A program made the position numbers and the translations under genes. The notes under the pieces are model-generated. The model saw only the letters and a program-made list of their open reading frames with translations. It did not search any database and was not told the origin of the DNA. From assembly GCA_010015655.1 (NCBI GenBank), contig ML976738.1:245971-309970 (forward strand): a stretch of 64,000 nt of DNA. The letters run 5' to 3'. Source of the stretch: Bimuria novae-zelandiae CBS 107.79 (Eukaryota; Ascomycota; Dothideomycetes; Pleosporales; Didymosphaeriaceae). This document shows positions 1-10,312 of the stretch, piece by piece (within the stretch, counting starts at the first letter, position 1; every line of letters begins with the position of its first letter).

Positions 1-1654
1 AATTTAAGAGGATAAGAATTAAAGACTTCCTTACTATTAAGTATAATGCCTATAGTAAAGTAAAACTAAAATAGTAAATATGCTAATAAGCTAGGAAGCT
101 AACCAAAGGCGCTAGTAAGCAAGTTATAATTAATTTTTATTACTCTAAAGTAGATAGATTAATAAGAGAGAAAAGCTAAATACTAATTATTAATTAATTC
201 TCTAGTTTTATATAGAACTTTTACTTTAAGGATAACTGCCTAGCACGTTTAATTATTAAATTACTTAGCACCTTTATGCTATTTATAAAAGTATAATACA
301 GTATTATAGTAAAAGTAGTTAAATCTAATAATAAGATCTTCTTTATTAAGGTAGACGTTAAAAAGTAGTACTTAGTATATAGGATGAAGATTAAGCCTTT
401 AGTACCTAATATTTAAGTATAAAATAAAAGGGCTAAATACTTAAGGAGTATAATAAAAAAGAAAGCGGGTATAATATAACTTAACTTTAACCTACTCTAG
501 TAAATAGTCTAAGATTACTTAAGCTATAGTCTACCTCTATAGTTAAACTTTAAACTACGCTAATTAATAGTAATCTCTATATAAAGTATTCTTTGTAATA
601 GTAGCTTTCTAGAACGGCGTTATTACTTAATTAAAGAAGCTAAATTAAGCTTACTTAAAATCCTATAGCTATAAGGCCTTTACTATAACTAATAATACTA
701 AACGTGGTAAAGGTAAACTCTAGTACCTAGATCCTAAAGCCTAAATAGGCTCTCTAGTTAGCTATAAATTGACTAATATTTAAAGGATATAGATCCCCTC
801 TTTAGTGAAGATATTTAGTACTCGCGACGTAATATTTGACAAGGATAGTATATTCTTAGATAAAACTAAAAACTTAATAAATAACTTTATATATAGTATA
901 TTAGAAGAAATAGTAGCCTAGGTATAATTAGTAAAGTTACCTTTTTTTACTTTAATAAAAGTAAGCTACGAAGTCCTTTTTTAAGAATAAAATAATTAGG
1001 AAAGTGCTAAAGGGAGAGGTTAAATAAGCTTTTAAGTATAAGTAAGATAAAAAGTTAAATATAAGTATTTAATACTTTCCTTAATACTACTACTAGTAAT
1101 ACTTCTTATATAAGTAATAGTAGTAGGCGATTAAACTAAACTAACTCTAATAGTATAGACTATATAATAATAAATAAGTCCTTAGGCAGCTGCATTTCTA
1201 GCAGGTATAAAAGCAGGACCCTATAGTTTTATTAATAAAAAGACGCTTAATAAGGAATAGCTAAAGCGCATAATTATTACTAGTAAGAAACCTTACTAAA
1301 GTATAATACTAAAACTACCTACTTATAAAGATAAATTTAAAGATTGTTTACTATATTACTTATAGAAAGTAGCCAAGAACTCCTATTTTTAAAATTACTA
1401 TAAGATAAAGTCTTAAAGTAAGGTAGCTACCTCCTAAGTAAAAGTAGTAGGATATTATATCCTTAATTATATATAGGTTTATACCTATAAGTTTAATAAA
1501 TACTATTAACTATAAAAGTGTACGACACGACTAGTTATAAAAGATAACTAATAATAGTACCTTACCTTATAAGAAATCTATGCTATAATACTTATAAAAT
1601 AATCCTTTTATATGCTTATAGTAATTGTAGCTTAGTTTAACCTTAAGCTTATTT

Positions 1655-1932
1655 AACACGACGTTACTAACCCTTTCGTTCACGCAAAACTAGATAGAGA
1701 AATCTACATGAGAATGCCCCGCGGTTACTCTCGAGCAGGCACAGTCCTCCAACTACACAAAGCACTCTACGGACTGCGCATATCTCCAATACTTTGGCAG
1801 AGAGTGTTTACATCAACGCTCCACGATATTAGTTTTAAAATAGTGTCCTACGGGCCATGTTATCTTATTAAGAATAGTATTATTACCTTTTTTTATGTAA
1901 ATAACCTTATTATTACTTATAATAAGTTATAA
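1655..1932 (+). pseudogene. Copia reverse transcriptase fragment (less-mutated island)
   Basis: A 74-codon open stretch from 1708 encodes part of a Copia RT: MPRGY, then KALYGLR and the tract reaching FYVNNLIITY. The first aspartates of the YVDD box read N-N, a change explained by GAC/GAT to AAC/AAT. Bases from about 1655 to 1866 have normal GC and ordinary codons, while both sides are extremely AT-rich. This is a remnant of the surrounding Copia element and not an independent gene. Confidence 0.8.
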
Positions 1933-2987
1933 AAGTAAGCTGCTAAAGCTACTTTAGTAAAAATGAGTACTAAATTTATACTTATTAGTAGTAAAAACCT
2001 ATAGTAGTTTTTAGGAGTTAAAATTATTAGAAACTATATAAATAGAAAAATCTAGCCTTTATAGACCTTATATATTAACAAGATCTCGTGCCTTATTAAG
2101 CAATATAAAATATAATATAAAATATTTAGAGTAGTTGTTAAACTACTTTCTTAAACTAGACTCGCTAGTAAGGCTATAGTTAATTAATATTAGTAAAAGA
2201 TAAGATTAATCCTATACGCTAGTATAACTATGCGACTAAATATTACTTTTATAAGTTTTTAACTATTATAATTTTTAATAAACCTAAGTAAAGCCTACTA
2301 AGTAGCTACTAACTAAGTTTTCCTTTACCTTGCTAATACTAGATTACTAGGTCTTTAGCTTAGGAGTGTAGATACTTTAGAAGTAGCAAGAGGTATATTT
2401 TTTTACTAATAATACGCTTAACTACAAGAGCTCACAAGGATATATTATTAAGCTATTTAGTAGCTTAATTATATAGAAAGCAAGCAAGCAAGACATAGTT
2501 ACTATATTAACTATAGAGACTAAATTACTAGCTCTCTTGCAGGTTACTAATAAGGCTTTATTTACTTTATAATTATTTAGGGAGCTGAAAATTAAACTTA
2601 GTAATTTTCTTATTATAATTAATTATTATAATTAGTAAATAATTCAACATATTACTAAAGAGATTATTCAGTTATAGACTAAGCTCTAGCATCTAGATAT
2701 TTATAATTATTAACTAAAATAAGAGGTTGCACTAGGGATAATTAAGGTAAAATATTAATGCTTAGAGTATATAGTTATAGATAGACTTATAAAGGCCCTA
2801 CTACCTAATAAGTAGAGCAAGTTTTTAAATAAACTAAGACTTATAAAGATTAAAGATAAGATTACTAATAAAGAGGTTAACCTGCTTAATCTAGAGTAGA
2901 GGATAATGGCCTCTAAAATTAAACTATAAAACTATTTAATTACTAATAGATACTCTATAGCTTAAGTATAAGCTTAAGCTAAGGGGG

Positions 2988-3200
2988 TGTATCTAATTAT
3001 ATAGTCTTTTACACTGATAAGGTGGCTAGCGCACCTATACCCTTATATAAGATACATTCCTTCCTTGCATTCCATAGCAAAGCAAGGGATGTCCTTATAG
3101 TTATATAGATGCTACCTCCTATAGTAGGAAAAACGGCAAACAATTAATAATCATTTTTCTATCTTATCAAGAATACCCTTTAATCTGACAACCTTATACA
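2988..3200 (+). repeat. 3' LTR of the first Copia element
   Basis: The segment starts TGTATC directly after a polypurine tract (aaggggg, 2981-2987) and ends TATACA, so it has TG...CA ends and is about 213 bp long. It is less AT-rich than the internal region. No 5' partner is in the window, so the boundaries rest on the tract and terminal dinucleotides only. Confidence 0.65.
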
Positions 3201-4400
3201 TCCCTTCCATAGGCGAGCTTATAATTATGTTATGGTAGCAATAGTTTAAAGTCTAGATAGCTACCTACTTAGTATAGATAAGGTATTAATTTTCTTATAA
3301 GTATCTATAGAGTTCCTACTAGTAGATATAGTCTTTAATTAGGTTATTCTACTTAACTAGAACTCTAGCGGCCTCTTTATATAAATAAGCTGCTATAGTT
3401 AGAATATATAGTTTAATATAATAGCCTTTTAAACTTGTTAGAGGTACCTAAGTTTATCGCTTTATAAACGTAGCCTAGTGTTTAGTAATTTTTTACTTTT
3501 CTTTTTTTATCCTGCTATTAGCGTCCTGCTAGGTTTATTAGGCCATTGTCTAGACGTTCTTATTAATATGCCATACGTATAATAGTTAAGGGATACTTAA
3601 GAGTGGTAAGTAAGCTACTATCTTTAAAGCCTCTTTTTAATCGCTAAGAAATACATATAGTAGTTTTACTTTTATTTTAAGAAAAAAGTTCGTAATATCC
3701 TATTAGTAGTCTGCTTACGTTTTACTGCTATGGAAGTAGAAACCTGCAGAGAAGAAAGTCTATAGATTAGTATAATAAAGAATATGCAATAATAAAAGTT
3801 TATATCTATTTATTTAATATATATAGTCTATTAGTAGTACGTTGGAATTGGCAAGACGTAGCTCCACTTACTTTTCATAGGCAAAGAGGAGATTTTATAC
3901 GTAATTATAATCATCTTTTTTTATAGTAAAGATTTAGTCCGTAGTAGATAGATTATTTAGTAGTATCTTAATAAAATTTCTCTTATTTAAGTATTTTGTT
4001 AATTACTTTCCCCTCCCTTTAAATATTAGTTATAGAGACTAGTATGTTTTAGTCTTTTTTTTTATTATAGCTAGTATCTACATCGGCCGCATCCTAGTAT
4101 AGGTTATTAACTTAATTACCTTCTTTTATATTAATATATGATTATAGTAGATATTATACACACTAGGATTAATAGATTAAAGATAATTATAATGTTAATT
4201 TTAAATCTTTAGTTTTTATTAGCTACTAACCTTTATCTTAAAGATAATGAGCTTAAAGGGACATCCTATTAACTATATACTTATACTTAAAATCTTTATA
4301 GTTAACTAAAAGTTACTCCTAAAGTAGTTATAATAGTAGTAGTAACGCGTTTTAGTAATTAAATTATAAGACTAGCTCTGCTTAAGGATAAAGCTATAGC

Positions 4401-4469
4401 TATCCCATGCACTGGTAAAGTCGCCCGCACACGGACCACCTTAAGTAGGCCAATCAGACGATAGTTGCT
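4401..4469 (+). repeat. Left terminal inverted repeat of piggyBac-like copy 1
   Basis: It pairs with the reverse complement of 6621-6689. Shared blocks are TATCCC at the tip and CCCGCACACGGACCACC in the middle. A TA dinucleotide is present at both outer edges. Confidence 0.75.
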
Positions 4470-4555
4470 TGGCAACACCAAATCTATCGTAATGTTAATA
4501 ATTTCGATTTACTGAGTAAAGCCTACTATATTAATAATTACTAATATATGCAAAC

Positions 4556-6540
4556 ATGCCTAAAGCTGCAGGTCTACCTAGCAATGACGCTGAATTAGTT
4601 AGATATACTAGGTATAGCAAGAAAGCTGGTGTTTTACCAGATCTGCCGCGCGTGCCGCCACCCGAATAGCAACCTCTCCCAATTAACAACCCACACAAAT
4701 TTGGTGAGCCTTAGATCCTTAAGGGTACTAATATTGGGTCTCTAGTTGCCTTATTCGATCTTTTCTTTAACACTAATGTCCTCGACCGAGTCGCGTACTA
4801 TACAAATCAGCATGCTGAGCACGTAGAGGCAGGCCGACTGTCAACACCAGCAGCGCGTCGCTGGAAGCCTACATCACCGACAGAGCTCTATACGTACTTT
4901 GCAATTGTTATCTATATGGCCGTCCACAAGGAGCCCTCGCTGGTAGAGTACTGGAGTCGACTTCACAAATCTGCGCCTACACACAAAATCAACGAGTACA
5001 TGTCGCAGTCGCGATGGGAGCAGCTAGACAGATACCTATACTTTACGCAGCCAGATCAGGCCTTCGTGACTCTATTTAAGCGCGTCTAGGATCTCTTAGA
5101 GACGCTCCGCCAGCGCTTCTTTTAGTATTTGATACCTAGGCAGCACCTTTGCGTTAATAAAGTAATTGCTAGATTTACAGGCCACGCTAAAGAGATTATT
5201 ATAATTAAGATAAAGCTAACGCTAGAGGGTTACAAGATCTAGTGCTTAGCCAATAATAGAGTAATACTAAACTGGTTATTTTATGCTAGAGGTAGAGGGC
5301 CTGTTAACTTACTTATACCTGCTGACGCGCCTGCTTTTACGCCTATAGAATCTGTCCCAGTCACTCTTGTACTTGCCGCTAACGCTGCCGGCCGTCGCCT
5401 GTTTGCGCCAAATCTCCATACTGTCTGGGACGATAATCTCTTTAATACGATACCTATGCTTGAGTACCTAAGATCGTATGGCGTAGGATGTGCGGGGACT
5501 GTTAGGACAATAAGGACAGCGATAGAGGAGAGATTTAAGGCTTTAGTAGAGGCAGAGTTAAAGGTAGAGGCACTAGTAATCGCGACGCGCGCGCGCTCGA
5601 AGTTAATAAAAAAGCGTTTTAGCAGCGATCTAATAAGGCTTAAGACTTAGTATACATAATAGATGAAGTGGGGAGAGACCTACTAGGCTCTCTTGGAGGG
5701 CAAAACAGTACTGTAAGCAGCCTGGAGAGTTAACTAGGTTGTCTTGTTTGCCTTAACTATTACTGAGCGTGAGTTTCTGCCCTTAACACTATGCTAAGAC
5801 CTACTAACAAGAGTCGCCACTTAGTAACTTAACTTATTATAAAGCTCCGCCGATGCTCTAAGTTAACCTAAAATAATAAGAAAATCTTTAAGAAGGCCTT
5901 TAGCAATAAGCCTGTTAAGTTACTTAGTATACCTAAGATAATAGACTAGTATAATTAGCACAAAAGTAAGGCAGATTAATTTAATTAAGTTAAAAGCTAC
6001 TATAGTGTTTAGCAAGTCAAGAGGCGTACATAGAAGCCTCTCTAGTACTTTCTACTAGATCTTACACTAAACAACTGCTACCGGCTTTCCTCTTACTCCT
6101 CTCGCGACGCTGCTCAACGTGGCGGCCACAAGCAGTTTCTATATACCCTTATTAAGCAGTTGTTTGAGCGCGGGAGACGTCTCACATCTGGCTCACGAAA
6201 ACGAGCGAGACTTGACGACACGATTGTCTCTGAGGAGAGCTCTCACAGGTCGGCAAAGCTATATGGAGAGTCTAAGAGTTGTGTCGCCTGCGCTGAAAAT
6301 GGGCGTACAGCTCACAACTCTCAGACCTCTCAAGCCTCTCGGAGACCTCTAGGTCATGCTTCTGGCAATTCACAGAGATCTCAGTGTCCTCAGCGCTCTC
6401 CGCGTACGTACTATAGCTGTACGCTCTGCCGTCTGCCACTCTGTAGGGCAGAAGTACGCCCTGAGTGCTGGCAGGAGCACCTCCGACGGCATCAAACGAT
6501 CAAGACAACAGCTCCAAAAGACGACTCAAAAATCAAGTAG
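4556..6540 (+). pseudogene. piggyBac-like transposase (DDE_Tnp_1_7), RIP-inactivated
   Basis: The start at 4556 (MPKAAGLPSN) matches the start of the second copy (MPNPAS). The frame then carries MSQSRWEQLDRYLYFTQP, WDDNLFNT and YLRSYGVGCAGTVRT, the last being a piggyBac-type block like the family's LRxxGIxATGTVR. The C-terminal part has paired cysteines (CVACAEN, then SCTLCRLPLC and CWQEHLRRH), fitting the cysteine-rich end of this family. Many in-frame TAG codons stand where CAG is expected, the first about 37 codons in, and the frame shifts near 5800-6160. No functional protein can be made. Confidence 0.8.
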
Positions 6541-6620
6541 TCTTAGATCAGTACCTCTCACAATGCAATCGCCATACAAATTTGTACACAAAGTTCATCT
6601 TTTGTGGTTTTCTGCCAAGT

Positions 6621-6689
6621 CGGAGCTATCCTCCGATTGGACCTCAGCAGGTGGTCCGTGTGCGGGTGTTGTTAACGGTTCAGGGGATA
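6621..6689 (-). repeat. Right terminal inverted repeat of piggyBac-like copy 1
   Basis: Reverse complement matches 4401-4469 imperfectly over about 69 bp. It also resembles the 3' end of the second copy near 44926-44995, which confirms that this is the element end. Confidence 0.75.
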
Positions 6690-6930
6690 CTATATACTAT
6701 ACGTCTTAAGCGCGTCATATGCTTCTTTATAGGAGCCGTAGAGCAGGTCTGGAGGTGGGGTTATACCTTCTATGTTGTCTATAAACAGGAGAATAAGTTA
6801 CTACCTCCCTCCTTAAAAGCTATCTATCTAAGTAGAGACGCGTGGTGTCGCGATATTATCGCGATAGTGTCGCGTCTATAAATTACGCGCTAAACTAAGT
6901 TAAGGCGGTAACTTTCGCTAACACTAGCGT

Positions 6931-6984
6931 TGGGGACAAATCTCATCTTGGGGACAAATCTCAAAACGCTAGGGACAAATCTCG
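6931..6984 (+). repeat. Three short direct repeats of (g)gggacaaatctc
   Basis: Three copies of a 13-14 bp unit occur at 6932, 6950 and 6971, separated by short different spacers. They lie just beyond the MULE N-terminal fragment. They could be subterminal repeats of a transposon end, but no partner was found at the other end. Confidence 0.5.
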
Positions 6985-7782
6985 CCAGCCCTTTTGCCGA
7001 TAATACATACAATACTGCGCGCAGGTGGATGACTAATTTGCGCCAAGGTTTGTACCACGTCATAAGATTCCAGATCCGTTCCGATCGACACCGGAGAAAC
7101 TCTCGGAAAGTGTGTCCCTAGACCTGAATGCCCCTCTGAACGGATTGAGGTATTCTGTTACTATGGCCCCGTCTTCCTGATACTCCGATTCTCTGAGGCA
7201 TGCCTGCCATCTTGATCTGACAGGGTTGCACAAGCAAAGCAGAGACTGATGGCGCGAATGGAAACATGTATTTTACAATCAAAATCCGCGAGTGCGCAGT
7301 GGCTCTTCAGTACCCAGGTGCAGGAAGGCCTTAAAAATAATATTGTATAGGCTGCACCCTAATTATCTTCTTGAAAAGGCTTTCTATAAGGTGTAATTGG
7401 AGATGCGGCTCGCGTCGTAGGGTGGCTCGTGATATGGGGATGGATGTTACATCGTTCACAAGTGCAAAGCATTTGAAGTTGGAACTCATAAGGTCACATC
7501 AAAGTAAGAAGGTCGCCAGAAACGTGTCACGGCACGGGATGGTTTGTATTGGCTCGAAGTCTAAGTTGGTATACCTTTTGCCTCTCATCCTGTCATTTCG
7601 GCACACTCCTCCACGAGGGTCTTCTCCTCCAAAGCATGTACAAAGGTCTGACAAAGCACGTAAGAAACAGACGGAAGGGCTATCTTGTCTGCCATCGGCA
7701 GGCTCGAATGGATTGTCCACTGTGTAGGGCGAGTGGCGGTTGGTTTGAAACGCTCGAAGACTGGTTGTGATGCTCAGTTTGG
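6985..7782. other. GC-balanced intergenic stretch, no supported gene
   Basis: Short open frames on both strands overlap one another and show no recognisable motif, signal peptide or intron pattern. This is probably the 3' flank of the peptide-precursor gene that starts at 8905 on the minus strand. Confidence 0.5.
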
Positions 7783-7857
7783 CTAGACGAGAGCGGCGCT
7801 GCTGAAGCCACGGGCCTTCAGAGCCTCGATAAGACCGCTCGCCTAGGTAGAACGCTT

Positions 7858-8905
7858 CTAGTTAGACCTGAATCCGAGCTCGGCTTCAGCTTCAGCTTCG
7901 CGCTTCTGGTTGGACCTGAATCCAGGCCCGGCTTCAGCTTCAGCTTCGCGCTTCTGGTTGGACCTGAACCCGCGAGCTTCAACTCCTGCAACAGAGCGCT
8001 GGTTGGACCTGAACCCAGGCTCGGCTTCGCGCTTCTGGTTGGATCGGAAGCCGCGTTCTTCAACGGAGCGCTGGTTAGACCTGAAGCCACGTGCCTCCAG
8101 TTCCTGGTCCTCCTCGCTGTCCTCGTCCTCCTCGCTGTCCTCGTCCTCTTCGACAGAGCGTTGGTTCCCCCTGANNNNNNNNNNNNNNNNNNNNNNNNNN
8201 NNNNNNNNNNNNNNNNNNNNNNNNNNNNNNNNNNNNNNNNNNNNNNNNNNNNNNNNNNNNNNNNNNNNNNNNNNNNNNNNNNNNNNNNNNNNNNNNNNNN
8301 NNNNNNNNNNNNNNNNNNNNNNNNNNNNNNNNNNNNNNNNNNNNNNNNNNNNNNNNNNNNNNNNNNNNNNNNNNNNNNNNNNNNNNNNNNNNNNNNNNNN
8401 NNNNNNNNNNNNNNNNNNNNNNNNNNNNNNNNNNNNNNNNNNNNNNNNNNNNNNNNNNNNNNNNNNNNNNNNNNTCCTCGTCCTCCTCGCTGTCCTCGTC
8501 CTCTTCGACAGAGCGTTGGTTCCCCCTGAACCCGCGTGCCTCGACAGAGCGCTGGTTGCCCCTGAAGCCCCGAGCCTCGACGGAGCGCTGATTGCCCCTG
8601 AATCCGCGTGCCTCGACATGCTCTTCCTCGTCCTCGTCCTCAACGGATTGTACATCAACGTTGATGTCCTCTGAAACAGACCGGGCCTTGTTGTTTGCAC
8701 GGAATCCACGCTTCTCTACTTCCTCGCTATCGATGTCGCGCTCCGAGAGATCCCGAGTGTCCGAAGTGATGTGACCATCACTGCTTCTGAAGAAGCCTCG
8801 CTCGTTGACGAAGGTCTCGAGCTGGTTGGGTGTCTGCACGGCGTCTGGAACTGGAGCGGCGAGTACCGAAAGAGCAAAGGTGGCGATGACAAATGCGGAA
8901 CGCAT
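7858..8905 (-). CDS. Secreted repeat-peptide precursor with Kex2/Ste13-type motifs (KEP-like), gapped
   Basis: The start at 8905 gives a clear signal peptide (MRSAFVIATFALSVLAAPVP, cleavage likely after residue 16-17). A VEKRGFRANN unit and three ARGFRGNQRSVE repeats with acidic EDEDSEEDE spacers follow, then an assembly gap. Beyond the gap are more units: ARGFRSNQ, ERGFRSNQKREAEPGFRSNQ and GFRSNQKREAEAEA. KR followed by EA dipeptides is the arrangement in alpha-factor-type precursors cut by Kex2 and trimmed by a dipeptidyl aminopeptidase. The repeated core is GFR(S/G/A)NQ. The frame ends at a TAG (7858-7860) in the middle of a repeat; the same frame continues with KRST, a second TAG and LIEALKARGFSSAALV before TAG at 7783-7785. 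The core lacks the Trp/Cys residues common in ascomycete alpha pheromones, so a KEP-type signalling peptide of unknown role is the safer call. Frames before and after the gap differ by one. Confidence 0.75.
8175..8474. other. Assembly gap (300 N) inside the repeat-peptide gene
   Basis: Exactly 300 undetermined bases lie within tandem repeats. The round number and the mismatch of reading frames on its two sides suggest a placeholder length. The sequence just before the gap is duplicated just after it (GNQRSVEEDEDSEEDE), so repeat units are probably missing or collapsed. Confidence 0.9.
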
Positions 8906-9654
8906 ATCGACGGTGTGGGATATCTAATTTAGTATGGTTTTTTGGTGATGTTTGCGTGATATGCACAGCACGAAATAAATTAAAAGCACTAATAGTAGGC
9001 ACAGCCTAAGTGTAGAAGCTGAGTTCGAGTGAACGAGTTGGGAAGATCCAGATCCTCTGCCATATCAAACATGGGAATGAACGCACTTTTATGCACCTGA
9101 GACGGAATTCGTGCTGCGATAAGAGATTTGGGGAATCGAGCGCTGATTGGTGCAACGGTTAAGTGACTCGATATGCTGAAGCGCTGGGTCCAGGAGTCGT
9201 ATCATGCATGCGATGCAAGCCTTGGAAAACAGGTGCACGGCTGGAGAAGCGAAGACAAAAATAGGCACCAGCTTAGGTTAGTATAGGCTAGTGTGGGTCA
9301 GCCACAGCAACAGTTTAGCCGCCGGTGACCATGCCATCGGGATCGAAGCACTAATCAATTGAGGTCTCGTGGACCTGCTTAGCCAATACGCAATCGTGCA
9401 CGTCCCCTAATACCCTGGTATCTTGTGCTCGCTGCAAGGAAGTGGCTGGAGTCTAAGCGCCGGGCTTTATTGCATGAAGCGTAAGACACTTTGACTGGCC
9501 TGGAGTGCATTCATGGATAAGGGTTGGTGGAATGCCACCTCCAATGAAACAGCAGGCACGATATTGTTTCGGTGAAAAAGGATGCAATTTGTGTCATATT
9601 CAGAAGGTAGGTCGATAAGCCACCTGCTTGCACGCGGCTTCAATGTGATGAAGT
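8906..9654. other. 5' flank of the peptide-precursor gene, no gene seen
   Basis: GC-balanced sequence. A minus-strand 81-codon frame at 9467-9712 has no recognisable feature and overlaps a repeated segment (9655-9705). Promoter elements for the gene at 8905 presumably lie here, but none is distinctive. Confidence 0.4.
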
Positions 9655-9705
9655 ACTGTGGTATCAGGCAAAAGTAAGGTGAATGGCCCGCGCACAGCAG
9701 GGGTG
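9655..9705 (+). repeat. 51-bp inverted repeat, left arm
   Basis: The reverse complement of 25396-25446 matches this arm with two mismatches (both A/G). The arms lie in non-RIP sequence at the two outer edges of a 15.7-kb transposon block. Similarity stops abruptly on both sides. Confidence 0.85.
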
Positions 9706-9846
9706 TTGCCAAGATGCCAAGCTATGTAAATTTCGCACGCTTGTCCTCTTTTATATATAAATTTTAGTACCTAATATAACTACTTTTTATATTAATTGTA
9801 GCCTAGTATCTAGCTAGTACGCTTTTAATAAGCTTTTTAAATATTT
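9706..9846. other. AT-rich debris before the Copia element
   Basis: Composition changes to RIP-like at about 9745. No coding trace is readable. It ends with the TATTT target duplication (9842-9846). Confidence 0.5.
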
Positions 9847-10088
9847 TGTTGAGAATATATGGGTTCAGTCCAGATTGGTGGAAGGTAGGCTTGTGGTACT
9901 TGCTGTACAGAAGAGTGCCAAGCCTGGTGGTCCTTGCTCGATTGTACAGATTGTACCTCACGATAGCTTGTTTAATCTGGTACGCAATACACGATAGTTA
10001 ATATAATATATTATAGCTACCTTACCTTGTCCCTTACCTACTTAGTTATTTATAGTAATTATACTACTAGAGAGATTTTGTTCTAATA
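9847..10088 (+). repeat. 5' LTR of Copia 9847-15276
   Basis: Starts TGTTGAGAATAT and ends TTCTAATA. It aligns over its full 242 bp with 15035-15276, differing mainly by C/T transitions. Confidence 0.95.
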
Positions 10089-10102
10089 GGTTATAAGCCT
10101 AG
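10089..10102 (+). other. Primer binding site, half-tRNA-iMet type
   Basis: Directly after the LTR is GGTTATAAGCCTAG. With two C/T- or G/A-type changes this is GGTTATGAGCCCAG, very close to the Copia site that pairs with the anticodon arm of initiator tRNA-Met rather than its 3' end. The Copia at 37463 carries GTTATGAGCCCGG at the same place. Confidence 0.75.
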
Positions 10103-10124
10103 TTACTAACTAACGTTATTATTT

Positions 10125-10310
10125 CTCTAGAGTCGCGCAGGACTTAGCTATAATTTATAAAAGGAATTAGTTAGTACTAGAGTTGCGCAGGACTTAGATT
10201 TAAGAAGGAATTAAACCTTAAGAGTCACGCAGGACTTAGCTACGATTCGCGAAAGGAATTAGTTATCGACTAGAGTCGCGCAGGACTCAGATTCAAGCAG
10301 GAATCAACTT
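10125..10310 (+). repeat. Tandem leader repeats (about 50 bp, four copies)
   Basis: Four copies of AGAGTCGCGCAGGACTTAG, spaced roughly 46-52 bp apart, lie between the primer site and gag. Successive copies become less RIP-mutated toward gag. Confidence 0.75.
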
Positions 10311-10312
10311 CA

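Larger units (their letters stand above)
1..3200 (+). mobile_element. Copia (Ty1) LTR retrotransposon relic, 5' end outside window
   Basis: Conceptual translation of the plus strand, broken by many TAG/TAA codons, gives Copia polyprotein pieces in the right order. About 760-840 resembles the integrase C-terminal segment (RIWIPSL then TRDVIFDKDSIF). About 1650-1930 is reverse transcriptase, with KALYGLR and a YVNNLI active-site strand (YVDDLI expected). RNase H-like sequence follows, then a purine tract (aaggggg) and an LTR at 2988. No frame is open for long. The stops fit CAG/CAA to TAG/TAA change, as expected of RIP. The 5' LTR and gag lie before the window. It is an inactive copy. Confidence 0.85.
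4401..6689 (+). mobile_element. piggyBac-like DNA transposon, copy 1, nested in the MULE
   Basis: Imperfect terminal inverted repeats of about 69 bp face each other (4401-4469 and 6621-6689). Both begin TATCCC and share CCCGCACACGGACCACCT and an AATCxGAxGATAG block. The interior encodes a piggyBac-type transposase. The ends are flanked by TA, not the TTAA usual for piggyBac. The MULE reading frame resumes on either side. Base composition is mosaic: about 4420-5100 and 6080-6680 are GC-balanced, while 5100-5340 and 5640-6080 are RIP-like. A second, diverged copy lies at 44926-47091 on the other strand. Confidence 0.8.
3201..6830 (-). mobile_element. Mutator-like (MULE) transposase relic, split by a piggyBac-like insertion
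   Basis: Minus-strand translation, with TAG/TAA read as mutated Gln/Trp codons, gives a MULE transposase. An N-terminal piece reads PPPDLLYGSYKEAYDALKT (about 6756-6700). After the 2.3-kb insertion, the core near 3900-3700 reads FAYEK, LRLANSN, then LLIDYIY-INRYKL (the family's MDCTYKTNRYKL box) and YTNL, and near 3600-3540 VWHINKN. The DDE core, the second catalytic block and the CxWH-type block are therefore in order. The gene is heavily RIP-mutated and dead. Terminal inverted repeats were not found, so the outer limits are approximate. Confidence 0.7.

Noticed and set aside
7371..7770. Overlapping frames on both strands between the transposon block and the peptide gene
   Set aside because: No motif, conflicting frames, no intron signals.
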